DNA of 64,000 nt from Clarkia xantiana subsp. parviflora (Eukaryota > Streptophyta > Magnoliopsida > Myrtales > Onagraceae): contig JAPTYO010000005.1 of assembly GCA_036873135.1 (NCBI GenBank), positions 13,866,166 to 13,930,165 of the forward strand, in the 5' to 3' direction. Positions 1 to 11,638 of this stretch are shown here, one piece after another (the first letter of the stretch is position 1; every line of letters begins with the position of its first letter). A program made the position numbers and the translations under genes. The notes below the pieces were generated by a model that made no database searches, was not told the origin of the DNA, and was given only the letters and a program-made list of their open reading frames with translations.

Positions 1-870
1 AAAAAATTACATTTTATTATCTCACTGTGTTTCGCTGAAACCACAAACCCCTCTCCAACATTCACTGTAAACCTTATCCATATTTATAAACATTTTTTTA
101 ACATTAAGATAATAGCATTATATTTAGGGAATATAATGTTAAGGCACACAATTATACTTATAATTAATACGTCATATATTGTATACCAATACAAATGTTA
201 TTAATACAGAACCATATATGTGTTATAATTAAAGACTGAACGTAAGCTTATTTGTAAAATTGGACTATCATTTAGTATCCGAATTAATGATGGGAAATTA
301 TGGGTCCGGCTAATGTAATATCAATTTTCAGTAAACTTGAAATCTGAACCATTGGTTATCACTATTTGAATTCAGGGTTCATTTTGATATATGAGTCCCC
401 TTCAGATAGTTGGATCTAACCCCGAAACAGTAATCGAAGGGTCCAAAATGTAGGTTAATATACACTCGAAGTATGTTAGCTGACAACCTACGTTAATTGG
501 TGGCTCTGACGATCCGACATGGTACCTTTTACAATCTCACAAGGAGATACTCGGTAGTGTATTAGGACCCACAGGTGTATTATATGACGGTTCCCGATAC
601 ACGGAGGGTTAACCATTTAAAAGACTGTTTTTTAGTTTTCATTAATGTGTATGTTCAAAAACCTTTTTCATCTGGGTCCATCTGCTTTATCTTCATCGCT
701 GCAAGTGAGGATACATCTAACTGTTTGCCAAAGTTCAACTAGTAAGCTTCCGAAATTATCGTCGTTAATGTAAACCATTGATTATCGTCTTATGTTTCTA
801 AAAATGTATTTGGATTTTTATATATCTTGTGTTTATTATTTTTTTGTTTGCAGAAATCAATTCCTAAGCC
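1..870. other. Intergenic DNA and probable 5' leader of the first F-box gene
   Basis: No coding exon is recognisable. The sequence is AT-rich. A pyrimidine-rich stretch ending in TTTGCAG at about 853 looks like a splice acceptor just before the F-box start codon, so the transcript probably has a 5'UTR intron, as the second F-box copy does (6711-6787). Confidence 0.4.
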
Positions 871-1661
871 ATGAATCCATCTCGGTTGATGTCACTGCCT
901 GATGAGATGATTATGCTCATCATGGTTGCCGTTATGTCTGGATCGATCGCGGACTTCATAAGGTTCAGATCATGGTACGAATGAAAAAATTTCATAGTCT
1001 AGATGTCCTTATTTAGTATGTGTTAAGTACATTTCTAACATGAGATGAATTTTGAATGTCCAGTTGCAGAAGGCTTCACGGGATTGGTTCAAGCACAGAC
1101 ATGGTGCATACCCTGGTACCACGTAACATCGTACCCCGCAATTTGCCGGTGTTATGTGGACCTTTTGTTCAAATCTTCATGGACAAAAGTAACCCAGATG
1201 CTCTGTATCGGCTTGGAATGTATACCTTTTTCAGACAATTACCCAGGCAATTAAATCTTGGTCTTGCACAATTGAAAGCAGCAGCACATCGGGGACATGA
1301 TGTAGCTAAATATGCTGTAGCAATGATCCTTATCTTCAATTGGCCAAGCGATGAAAATGTGCTGGACGACGCGTTCAACCTGCTTGGATTAGTGGTCGCT
1401 ACGAGACGCGCGATGAATTTCCGAACAGTTTTCATCGATGCTGTTAGGCGATTAACCAGTTACCGCCAAAGTAGGCCATCACACCCGCCGGCCCCTCGTC
1501 GTCTATGCAACCAGCACAACTTAAATGTGGTTTATCGTATCAACGAGGTCCGGATTTATTTTCCCGTCCAGTGGTGCTTTAGATGTTATTGTGACGCTGA
1601 AGTCATTCGTTTTCCCTACTATAACTGCTGGGCAGCATTTCCTCACCAGAAACCTGGCTAG
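871..1661 (+). CDS. F-box / Sel1-like protein (At1g67623 family), two exons
   Basis: Exon 1 is 871-974 and exon 2 is 1064-1661 (donor TG|GTACGA, acceptor TGTCCAG), giving an open 233-residue product. The N-terminus (SLPDEMIMLIMVAVMSGS) is a short F-box, the module that docks substrate receptors on SKP1 of SCF ubiquitin ligases. The centre has the family hallmark NPDALYRLGMYTFF followed by Sel1-like helices (AQLKAAAHRGHDVAKYAVAM), and the C-terminus has the Cys-rich signature CFRCYCDAEVIRF. The substrate is unknown. The chosen acceptor is the one that keeps phase; a nearer AG at 1069 would create a stop. The same architecture is found in the disrupted copy at 15702-17273, which supports the model. 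The family call is firm; whether the gene is expressed is not visible. Confidence 0.75.
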
Positions 1662-2128
1662 TAATGTCAGGGATAGGGTTTATGGGTTTAGGTTGTCCCC
1701 TCTTTTTTTTTTTGTATATCCAAAAAAGTACTACTTAAATATTTCAGTGTGTGTGTTCATCTATATTATACGTGTAACCCTTGTGTGTCTGGTCCAACTG
1801 TTGAATATATTATATTAAGCTGTCCATGATATACCAGAAAATCAATCTTTTGTTCACTTAAATTTTCGTTGAAGTAGTTACTTTTTGGTAATTTATGTGC
1901 TGTTGAATATGAAGCTCATTTCAGTTTTCTTGAAAAGAATTAAAAGAATTCATATGCTGCGTGAAAACAGTTGCAGAGACATGGTTATGGAAGAACAAGT
2001 AATATGAAGAAGATGAACAGTACAACATTAAATAAAAAAGTATATTTCGACATGTACCCTGACAACTGACAAGCAATAATCATTTCTCTTTACTATTATA
2101 TATATATATGGAGAGACAGCCCTAAAAC

Positions 2129-2195
<67 letters not shown>

Positions 2196-3896
2196 TTTGG
2201 AGAGAAAGGTGATAGTGTCCACTTTTTACTAATATATATGTGGGCTATATTATGTTTTTTTTTACTAAACGGAAAGCAATTTTTATTTTCTATAATTCGC
2301 ATTTAACTAAATGTACGTTCAGTTTAAAGTAAGATCAATGTAGGATTACTTTAATTTTTTTGGTCAACAATTTCTAAGTGTATTTTGTTATAATAGTTGT
2401 GTATTTTAATGTTTTTACTAAAAAGTTTATGTTTGTTTATCACATACTATTGCATAAATATAGCATGATGTAAAACTTCAACGATCAAAAACTGTTTTTT
2501 TTTTTTAATAAACTATCATGTACTTTAGCAGTGTGCAGTTACTAGTATGTCCCCTGTAATTATTACCGATATGTAATTATATTCTTCAATTTTGTAATTT
2601 ATCATGTCGAAATGAAATCTTCAAAGTTAACCCTAGTTTGTTTAACAACATTTCTTGCCCACAATGAGTCAAATTACTGGCCGCGTGCTTGACAAGCTTC
2701 ATTCATATCCACGTCCTGTCATAAATCTGTCACTTTCCACTAAGTTCTTACTGTTCCAATGAACTTTATTTAATTTGTTTGTTTTTTTACAAAAAATAAC
2801 TTACAAGTAAAAATAAAATGTTAAGTCTGATTATAAAGTAATTTGATTCTAGGAACGTTATCATATATTGGTGTCTTTGATTGAAATTAGAAATGTCCAA
2901 CTCAAAATAGGGTTAGACAGCTGACGTGGCTGATATAATTTATTAGGGTTTTGCACAGTTTAATGAATCATACATACATGTGGGAACTCCTTGAAGCTTT
3001 AACTAATTGACAGCTCCCTCAATTTTTATGTCTACCCATACAATGTTAGAATATGCAATTGTCAAATCTTCAACTCATGCCCTTGTAATACTGATATAAC
3101 GCAAAAGTCTTAAGCAAAGAAACACTGTATAACTGCTAAATGCTATATACACATTACAATAAATAAATATAAATGTGTATAAGCCATTTCCGTTTTAAGA
3201 AATTTTTTCAAAGGTAGCTTCACATTGCCGGCTACGGCTCTGCATATCCCATCCTCTACGTATCCTAAAGTAAATGTGCTCTGTACATAGGAACCCACGT
3301 CTTTCCACAACCAGTCTATTATCATGTAATATTTGTCTGTTCTATATAATTACGATAGGTTCTGTACTAATTCATTATAATAGGCGGTTGACCGCGCATT
3401 GCGCAGTGCGTGGTACAAGTTACCTGTCTAATGAATGTAAATTAAAGTTATAAATCAAGTACGTCAACATCTACTAAATAAATAACGCAACGATGAAAAA
3501 ATAGATCACTCGCGGGTTAAGGTTAGGGAATCAGCTTGACACTTGCTAACGAATTAAATGTTCAAACTATTGTGGCCAAACTATATTTGTCATTTGTAAT
3601 AAAAAAGTAATAATCTTATTCATTTACAGTAACTGAATATAATACTATGTATGAATGTTTATTATAATTTAAATATATGGTTTACTACTGCCCAAAAAAA
3701 AAAAACTATATGGTTTACTGTAAAGCAGACATGTGCCAGTATAGTTGAGTTTCTACACATTCCTCCTTGGACCAATAAGAATTGGATTCCTTACACGTAC
3801 CAATAACAACTGCATATCAAGTTTTTAAGAGGGTTCATTACACATAACAAAATGCATCCACTATAAGTGGGTCATCTACACATACAAAACGACACC
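1662..3896. other. Intergenic DNA, no gene recognised
   Basis: AT-rich sequence between two convergent genes. It holds a long (TA)n tract and several poly-T runs. A 60-codon minus-strand frame at 3143-3325 resembles nothing I know and has no visible splice partners. Confidence 0.5.
2132..2193. repeat. (TA)n microsatellite, about 31 units
   Basis: Uninterrupted alternating TA over about 62 bases; the Tyr/Ile-rich frames translated across it are artefacts. Confidence 0.95.
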
Positions 3897-4781
3897 CTAC
3901 ACTATTTTTCTTAAAATACAAAATAAACCTACAACACCTGCTATATATGTAGAAATCCTGATCCCATTTCTTAATTGTGCATTCTCCAGATCCAATTTTT
4001 CATGCTCCACCTCCAACATTGTAATCTCAGCCTTCAATTCAGCAATGTCAAACACAAAATTCTCATTCGCTATCTCCAGGGATGTAATATTACTCTTCAA
4101 TTCAGCAATGTCAAGCACAAAAAACTCATTCTCCATCTCCAGGGTTGAACATATGGTAGCCAGTGTTTGGTGCACTGATTGGAATTCATGTATTTCTCTC
4201 TTCCCGTAACCACATATTAACGGATCTTCCCACTCAAAAAACTTACATCCAGTGTCTGCACCAACCTGTATGCATTGCCAACAATACACACAGACATAAG
4301 AGTAATCAATATATTTCACCTTAATTGAACACTTAGTTACTATTTACTACTCCTAATTGATAAAACCAGAAAACATAATATAATCCTAGTTCAGAAAGCC
4401 ACATTCTATTAACCATAATTTAACAGTTAATTGGCATATACTACCCCTTAATGACAAACCATAAAACCTAATTCAGTCCAATATAATTTCAATACAGGAA
4501 ACCCCAATCCAGCACTAAATCAAATCCCTATTTGAATATTGGACAGCAATATCGTACAAAAAGTTGAGTTGTTCACCATGAAAGTCGTAAAAGCCATAAA
4601 CACTAAGCAGCAATACCTTCCAGTAAGGGCACCGATGAAACCTCCTGGTAAAATTCTCCCACGTATATGACATCACCATTGTGCAGACTGCTCCGCAAAA
4701 GCACCTCCGTAATTCAGTTGGAGGAATATCGCCCGTGTATTGGGAAGGTGGCGGGTGCGACAGCAGAGAGCTCCCGTTCAT
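3897..4781 (-). CDS. GRF-type zinc-finger protein with coiled coil and C-terminal membrane segment, two exons
   Basis: Exon 1 runs 4781-4617 and exon 2 runs 4265-3897 on the minus strand, joined in phase 0 (donor AAG|GTATTG, acceptor CATACAG|GTTGG); product 177 aa. The splice rebuilds a GRF zinc finger: C27-x-C29 at RRCFCG, C51 in FHRCPYWK, then C62 in GCKFFEWEDP. GRF fingers bind nucleic acid in several eukaryotic proteins. In this short plant subfamily the finger is followed by a coiled coil (about 80-155, repeated blocks such as DIAELKSNITSLE and DIAELKAEITMLE) and a hydrophobic C-terminus (YIAGVVGLFCIL), suggesting a tail-anchored dimer. The role is unknown. A degenerate second copy lies at about 17890-18834. 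The two DIAELK blocks look like an internal duplication of about 22 residues. Confidence 0.72.
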
Positions 4782-5756
4782 CTTTATGGTCTTCGAGATT
4801 GTAGGCGGGAAGAAGGGAAGCAGAAGAGGAGGTTCAAAATGGTGTAATATCGTATATTGAAGTTTTGTTTTTTCAATCTACACAAACAAAAAGGGTCACG
4901 TGCTGTGCACGTCGCCATGTTTTCGATTATAATACACGAAAAATTAACGGAGGTATCTTAACGTTACAAGTTGGAAAAAATTGGTCAGCATTTCAAGTCT
5001 TCACAGTATCATAATTTAAATATTTTTTTGGAAATAAATATTTGGGAATTTCAATTACAAACAATGTCAAGTGGGATAATTCAATTAATTTAGGAATAAA
5101 GTTTACGTGTCATATTTTAATAGCGCGTTTAATGAGCGTTTTTGTCAAATATAATTCAACTAATGTGGGATTAATTAGGCTTTACAAATGGAACATACTT
5201 ACGCGCTATAATTGTTTCGGATATTTTCTTCAATGGGACCATCCCAACAGATGGCACCTAAGTATATAATTTGAATTTCGTTTAATAAATAACTGTCGAG
5301 TTATTTGAAATAAATAATTTATTTAGAAGAAGACACATAATTTGAATGTGCATTGTATACTTTTATTGTCCAATTACTAAGTGCAACTACTATAATAACC
5401 AGAAGTCAGTAGCTATTAACAAATTTAACAATACAAAATGATGTATCTTTTAATTAATGGTGTCATTATAAAACACTGTTTCACCTTCATTATAAAACAT
5501 TGTTTCACCTTCATTATAAAACATTGTTTCATCTTCATTATGAAACATTTTCTCAAAAAAATTATAACGAAACAGTGATTTGAATTACCATTTTGTTGGA
5601 ATGTAATCTTATTAAGTAAAATTTAATTCACATATATATGGCCTGATAAGACATGGACAATCATAGCTTTATGCCGCAGTAGCATTTAATGCGGGGTTGT
5701 AGCTTTGCCAAGACTGACCCCTGTCGGGAAGTTAGCTCTGCAACTCTACTAACCAT
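4782..5756. other. Intergenic DNA, no gene recognised
   Basis: AT-rich. It contains a short array of a roughly 25-base unit (CATTATAAAACATTGTTTCA) at about 5460-5550, three to four copies. The short frame at 5042-5269 has no recognisable domain. Confidence 0.5.
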
Positions 5757-6390
5757 ACCCTAAACCTTAACCACAGTCAGATTTTAACTTATTGGACATT
5801 TAATAATTTAAGTAATTTGTATGTAATATATAATTATAATGCACTTCAAATGAAAAATTAGTTCATAGTTATTCCATAACAGTTAGAACATATATATAAT
5901 AACATTAAACACAACATTTGAAATGATTTTACAACTAAGTATGGTTGAATGCAATAAACACTCTTCAACTTTACTCTAAACCTTAAACCACACTCAGTTT
6001 TTAACTTATTGGACATTTCATAATTTAAGTAATTTGTATGTAATATAATCATAATGCACTTCAAATGAAAAATTAGTTCATAGTTATTCATATAACAGTT
6101 AGAACATATATATAATAACATTAAACACAACATTTGAAGTGATTTAACAACTAAGTATGGTTGAATGCAATAAACACTCTTCAGCTTTACTGTAAACCTT
6201 AACCATACCCTAAACCTTAACCACAGTCAGATTTTAACTTATTGGATATTTCATAATTTAGGTAATTTGTATGTAATATATAATTATAATGCACTTCAAA
6301 TGAAAAATTAGTTCATAGTTAATCCAGAACAGTTAGAACATATATATAATAAAATTAAACACAACATTTGAAGTGATTCTTAAATGGAAC
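5757..6390. repeat. Direct tandem repeat, three copies of about 217-234 bp
   Basis: The block beginning near CCACAGTCAGATTTTAACTT recurs at about 5771, 5988 and 6222. Each copy contains TGTATGTAATATA, GCACTTCAAATGAAAAATTA and GAACATATATATAATA. It lies directly upstream of the second F-box leader and is non-coding. Confidence 0.85.
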
Positions 6391-6487
6391 GGACCATCCC
6401 AACAGATGACACAATGTGGTGCCCCGTGGCGGAGAGACTAAAAATGCTATAACACATGCTATCAAACCAGTCGCCAAAGAGCTACCA

Positions 6488-6792
6488 CATATTTGCCAGC
6501 TGTAAACACGGCTGTAGAGAATCATTTTCTCCTTGATTCAATGGACCGTCGTCAAAACTTACTTTATTTTCCCAAATTCATCTATCTTCGTCCTCAAGTC
6601 CGAAGCAGTTTTCCTCCTTCGTCTCTCTCACTTCCCTCTGCGCTTCGATCGTCTCTCTCGGTGTTCTCTAAGTTTCTTCGTTCAAACAAGCAATCTCCCT
6701 TTTTTAACAGGTACGTTTCCTATAGTGCAGTACTAACCATGGTGAACCACTTACGTTTCGTAACTAATTTCTTCCTCTTTCTCCAAGATGGC
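6488..6792 (+). other. Severed 5' leader and start codon of the second F-box gene
   Basis: A pyrimidine-rich leader reaches a donor at 6711 (AACAG|GTACGT). The intron ends at 6787 (CTCCAAG|ATGGC), so the ATG is at 6788-6790. After ATGGC the Gypsy LTR begins. The continuation, in the same frame, resumes at 15707 (TGCATGC...). The leader intron matches the inferred leader intron of the first F-box gene. If transcription still starts here it would read into the LTR. Confidence 0.7.
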
Positions 6793-7648
6793 TGTTGCGT
6801 CCGAGACGACTGAGGTCACGAGGACGCGTCTGAGGTTGTGCGGGAGTGACCCTTCCTACGGAGGTTGTGACCCGGCGAGGTTGTGACCCGGCAAGGTTGT
6901 GACCCGGCGAGGTTGCGACCCGGCAAGGTTGTGACTCGGTAATTCTGCGTCTCGAGCGTCGGATCCTGCGCAAAGGACCAATGCTAGCACGGAGAGAGGG
7001 GGGGTGGTGCTAGCGGAGCCCTCTCCGATGCCTAAGTTACTATAGTGGCAAAAGGGTAATTTCTAGAGAGAGAAAGTTCTAGAGAGAAGTCAGAGCTCAA
7101 AATACCAAAGTTGGGCAAATGAGAGAGTGAGTGAAAATGGGTGGCCAAGGCCTCCTATTTATAGGCTTCCTTGAGACCGGACCCGGTTTTAGAGCGGTTC
7201 GACGACGGTTCAAGGAGACAAACGGGAACCGTCGTCCACATTGGTAATGCATGAACTTGACTTCTCTACACGTAACGGCGATCGCGGACACGGTAATCAT
7301 GGATACGACAATCGCGCAATACCCGTGGCGGAACCCGGACCTCGTCGAAATTGGGCAATTTGGCGAGGTCCGGATTGCCGTGCGATCCGGACCTCCGGAT
7401 TGCGCAACCCGGAGGTCCGGATTGCACAATCCGGACCTCCGGATTGCATGCAATCCGGACGTCCGGGTTGCTGCAACCCGGAGGTCCGGATTGCACCGCA
7501 ATCCGGATGTCCGGTCCGGTCACGCGTAAATGCGTTTCCGGACCGTTTTTGACCCTTGGGAGACGTTTTCCGAGACGAGATGTAATTTTTTACGTGTTTG
7601 CGAGGCCCGAAGCGTAAATACGAACCCGAATTGGACATTTATCCATCA
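6793..7648 (-). repeat. 3' LTR of the first Gypsy element
   Basis: 856 bases, 42 shorter than the 5' LTR because of fewer units in the CCGGA palindrome block (about 7367-7525). A minus-strand TATAAATAG lies at about 7154-7163. The run of G bases near 7001 differs by one from the other LTR. Confidence 0.92.
7367..7525. repeat. Palindromic CCGGA array in LTR U3
   Basis: Back-to-back copies of variants of GCAATCCGGACCTCCGGATT, each nearly its own reverse complement. In element orientation it lies 120-280 bases into the LTR, upstream of the TATA box, the position of retrotransposon enhancers. The matching block in the other LTR (15377-15566) has a different unit number. Confidence 0.85.
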
Positions 7649-7664
7649 CTTGCCCCCGAGTCAA
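7649..7664 (-). other. Polypurine tract of the first Gypsy element
   Basis: The minus strand reads GACTCGGGGGCAAG directly before the LTR start TGATGG, the expected plus-strand primer site. The second Gypsy element has a similar tract at 37021-37033. Confidence 0.8.
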
Positions 7665-8344
7665 GAAACGGTTTAGAACCTTTCTTGACTCTATTTTAAG
7701 TTAGGATACTTGTCCGATTTGAGTCTGACGCTAACCTTTTAATTTTGATCGACGGTCGGGTGCAGACGTCTCGATTCCGTCCGTCGCTTGATTTTTCGGC
7801 CGAACGACTTTATTTCCTGTCACTATGGTTAGTGCGATGGGAAATACATATATGACGTGCAAGCATGGTTATTGTCGGAGACATGAGCAATTAGAAATGC
7901 ATTTATACGAGTATGCGTCTATCGTCATGTAAGTATGAATAAAGGACGTGGCAAGATCGTAATTACGTAATGCAAGAAAATAGAAATCGTATGTTTCTAA
8001 AATGACAAAGTGATTACCGAATCTTGGATCATGTGATTGCAACATACGCCCATGATGATTGACTTGACACGCGCGATGATGTTGATGCGCGCGTTGACGT
8101 TGATACACGCGTTGACGTTAACGGTTGAGTGTCAGGTAGAGATTATTGGTTGTTTCCTGCAAGTATGCTAAAACACTTAGAAAATATTAAGCGATATCTA
8201 ATGTTTGTTACCATAGATGTCGTCGTATGAGCTTTGACGATATGCGCCGTTGGTAGGCTTAGGGGGCATAGCTACTCGTTGTATGCAGTACATCTTTGTT
8301 GACGTGCATGTGCGTATGTGAAAATACTTAGAAAATATTCTCTT

Positions 8345-9005
8345 CGTCGACATGCAACCTTGTCGACATGTATGTACGTACATGGAAATACTTAGAAAAT
8401 ATTTTCTTCTCGTCGACATGCAACCTTGTCGACATGTATGTACGTACATGGAAATACTTAGAAAATATTTTCTCCTTGTCGACATGCAACCTTGTCGACA
8501 TGTATGTACGTACATGGAAACACTTAGAAAATATTTTCTCCTCGTCGACATGCAACCTTGTCGACATGTATGTACGTACATGGAAACACTTAGAAAATAT
8601 TTTCTCCTCGTCGACATGCAACCTTGTCGACATGTATGTACGTACATGGAAACACTTAGGAAATATTTTCTCCTCGTCGACATGCAACCTTGTCGACATG
8701 TATGTACGTACATGGAAACACTTAGAAAATATTTTCTCCTCGTCGACATGCAACCTTGTCGACATGTATGTACGTACATGGAAACACTTAGGAAATATAT
8801 TTTTTTTTTTCGTCGACATGCAACCTTGTCGACATGTATGTACGTACATGGAAATACTTAGAAAATATTTTCTTCTCGTCGACATGCAACCTTGTCGACA
8901 TGTATGTACGTACATGGAAATACTTAGAAAATATTTTCTCCTCGTCGACATGCAACCTTGTCGACATGTATGTACGAACATGGAAATACTTAGAAAATAT
9001 TTCCA
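8345..9005. repeat. 66-bp tandem array, ten copies
   Basis: The unit contains CGTCGACATGCAACCTTGTC, then the self-complementary core TGTACGTACA, then ACTTAGAAAATATTT. Copies start at about 8345, 8411, 8477, 8543, 8609, 8675, 8741, 8811, 8877 and 8943. One unit carries an expanded T run near 8800. The unit length is 22 codons, so several frames on both strands stay open; these are not genes. Confidence 0.93.
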
Positions 9006-10388
9006 GCTGCAGTTTCTGTTCTTAGCATAATTCTCGAGAGATCCGACGCAGGGGCGTGTTCCTCGAGCGATTCTTGGTTCTTTATGCTGAGCATGACCGT
9101 GCTACCCCTTTCTTGTGATAAGGGAAATAGAGTTGAGGGTTGTGTAGTGGCGTCTTCTGCCCCCCGGTCGAGGGACCGGCCCAAGGAGGAGCGTTACTCC
9201 TACTAAGATAAGTGTTTGTTGATAATTCTTTGTTCATGCTTTTGCTTGCATGACATTTCGTCACCTGGACATTGTTAAGTACTATGATTGTCCCTCTTGG
9301 CTAGACTCCAAGGCATGGCAGGATGGGTAGAGCATAGGATGTTGTGACTTGCACATTATAGATTTTGCTTGGAGAAGACGGTGGAAACTTCTGCTTGTTC
9401 CGTCGAGTCCTGTTAGAGATGACGGCATTCTTTAATCCGTGCCATCTTTTAGATATTCTGAACTCGTTTCTGAGTCTGTTTGCCCCCCGGCTTCCATGCT
9501 TGAAGATTTGTTATAGTTGTTCCTTAGTTGATGCTTCCGACTTGTTCGTTTTGAACTACGTCGTTTGAACCTGCTTTATACATAGTAGTTGGCATGATAA
9601 ATTGTTAGTAATATTTCATACCGTTATCACTTACTATGTTTATTGAGTGCGGATGACTCGTAATGTAGACATAATTCCTGCGGTCATGACCGATAGCCAC
9701 TTCCTGATTGATAAGTTGAGATGTTCTTCTGATTGCCAGCCTGATGCATTATGCATATTATCCTTCTTTCCTGACAGCGTGTAACAACCCGCGTTGGGGA
9801 ATCATACATAAAAAAAAAAATCATTTGAGAGATGTTATCTTGACAAAGCAAGATACTAGTTTATACCGTCTCTTAGTTCCACTCTAAGGCGACGTTGTAC
9901 AAGACTCGACTTGTAAGTTTTATGAGTTTTATACAGGGTACGCACCTGACAGCGTGTATCAACCCGCATTGGGGAAGCATACATAAAAACATTTAAGTTT
10001 TTGAAGAAGCATTTTGTGAAACATAAAAGGCTTGTTGATAAGATATTTGAGAAAATATTTTAGTGTTGAATGTGATACATCCAAAAAATCATGTTGACAA
10101 AAATATTTTTTGGAAAGGTGTTGATATATAAAATGTTTGATAAAATTTTTGGTAAAATTTTGGTAAAGTGGCTGAAAAAATATTTGTGATACATGATTCC
10201 TGCGTCCAGGGATCATGTAACACTTTTTGAGAATATGAAATGTGATGCATGCTTTCTGCATCCAGGAACCATGCAACACGGTTTGAAAACCTATAGTACG
10301 GAATTGTCGTCTTTGTCAGAGGACTTTTGCCGTATAAACCGAATTCTGGCCAGGAATTCGTAGTGTCGTCTAGATAGAGGACACTGAA

Positions 10389-10834
10389 GAATGAACCCTT
10401 GGAGTCCGGAGTGCCGTCTAAACAGAGGACACCCATTTCAAAGAATGAACCCTTGGAGTCCGGAGTGCCGTCTAAACAGAGGACACCCATTTCAAAGAAT
10501 GAACCCTTGGAGTCCGGAGTGTCGTCTAAACAGAGGACGCCCATTTCAAAGAATGAACCCTTGGAGTCCGGAGTGCCGTCTAAACAGAGGACGCCCATTT
10601 CAAAGAATGAACCCTTGGAGTCCGGAGTGCCGTCTAAACAGAGGACACCCATTTCAAAGAATGAACCCTTGGAGTCTGTAGTGTCGTCTAAGCAGAGGAC
10701 ACCCATTTCAAAGAATGAACCCTTGGAGTCCGCAGTGCCGTCTAAACAGAGGACACCCATTTCAAAGAATGAACCCTTGGAGTCCGTAGTGTCGTCTAAG
10801 CAGAGGACACCCATTTCAAAGAATGAACCCTTGG
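10389..10834. repeat. 54-bp tandem array, eight full copies plus a partial one
   Basis: The unit GAATGAACCCTTGGAGTCCG ... CACCCATTTCAAA recurs every 54 bases from 10389. Variants alternate at the CGGAGTGCCGTC positions. As 54 is 18 codons, both strands give long repetitive frames; none is a credible protein. Confidence 0.93.
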
Positions 10835-11638
10835 CGTTAATCCAAGGTATTTTGATAGTAAGCCTTGGCGTTAGTCCAAGGTATTGTTTGTATCTGACGT
10901 CCTGAATAGTCGTCGCTTTAATAATAGGTCTTGGTGTTAGTCCGAGACACTGCTTGTAGTTGACGCCCTGAATAGTCGCCGTTTTAATAATATGTCTTCT
11001 AGAGATAGATACTTATGATATGAACGGAGGAATAAACTCCTTGTTGATGTAGATAACAGATATGTTGGTGTTGTATACCATAACTCCCTCCTTGCATATA
11101 ATGCTTAGCTTGTATTGCTGGAGTAGATTTTTGTGCATAGGTTACTACCTGGTATCATTCCTGAGTAGTAATCGTAGTGTAACATGTACCTACGAGTAGA
11201 GTTGCTTTTGTTAGATAGTTGCAATTTTTATAAGTTTGCAAAAGTATGAAGTCATGAAACTTTCTTTTTAGTTATGCATGAAGTAAAGGAATTTGATACA
11301 AGGATTCCTTGTTTGTGTAAGAAACTTCCCTGTTTTTGGCTCCATGATGACGTCTTGATGTAATCGTCAATATGAGTAGGTTGTTGTTAATAAACGTTGT
11401 CATAACGCGTAATAGATTTTGCTTGCGCATGGCATAGTTTCTTGGATTATTGAAGTAGATAATATGCGCGTAGTTTTGTTGCTTCGCGTTTAATCCAAAA
11501 AACGGCGTGCAAGAGATAAGTATGTACCTACAAACGTAGATTGACTTTATTAGATACTTGCGCGTATTTACATTGATTGTGCTAGAAGTAATAGGAATGC
11601 GCGAAGTAATCTAGAAAAGAGTTGTTTCTCCCGTTTCG

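Larger units (their letters stand above)
7665..11638 (-). other. Non-coding 3' half of the first Gypsy element
   Basis: About 4 kb with no pol homology in any frame. It contains two large arrays (8345-9005 and 10389-10834), a direct repeat (copies near 9773 and 9950, each with GGGGAA...CATACATAAAA) and an imperfect repeat of roughly 80 bases (10838-10990, units with TTGGCGTTAGTCCAAGG and CCTGAATAGTCG). Frames open across the arrays exist only because the units are multiples of three without stops. Confidence 0.75.

Noticed and set aside
2028..2302. Tyr/Ile-rich minus-strand frames
   Set aside because: Translations of a (TA)n microsatellite.
6493..6813. 106-codon plus-strand frame as a protein
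   Set aside because: It crosses a good donor and acceptor (6711, 6787) and runs into the LTR; it is the leader of the disrupted F-box gene.
7097..7638. Several 85-134 codon frames inside the LTR (also 15107-15691)
   Set aside because: They run through the CCGGA palindrome array on both strands and give low-complexity Pro/Asp/Gly-rich peptides; LTR control sequence is the better reading.
8198..9030. Overlapping 169-220 codon frames on both strands
   Set aside because: All are translations of a 66-bp tandem unit without stops; no known domain, no start context, and equal openness on both strands.
8345..10834. CRISPR-like array
   Set aside because: Repeats are contiguous with no unique spacers, lie inside a plant retrotransposon, and no cas genes exist.
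10089..10905. Frames of 96-241 codons with an 18-residue repeat
   Set aside because: Product of the 54-bp array; the length multiple of three explains the open frames.
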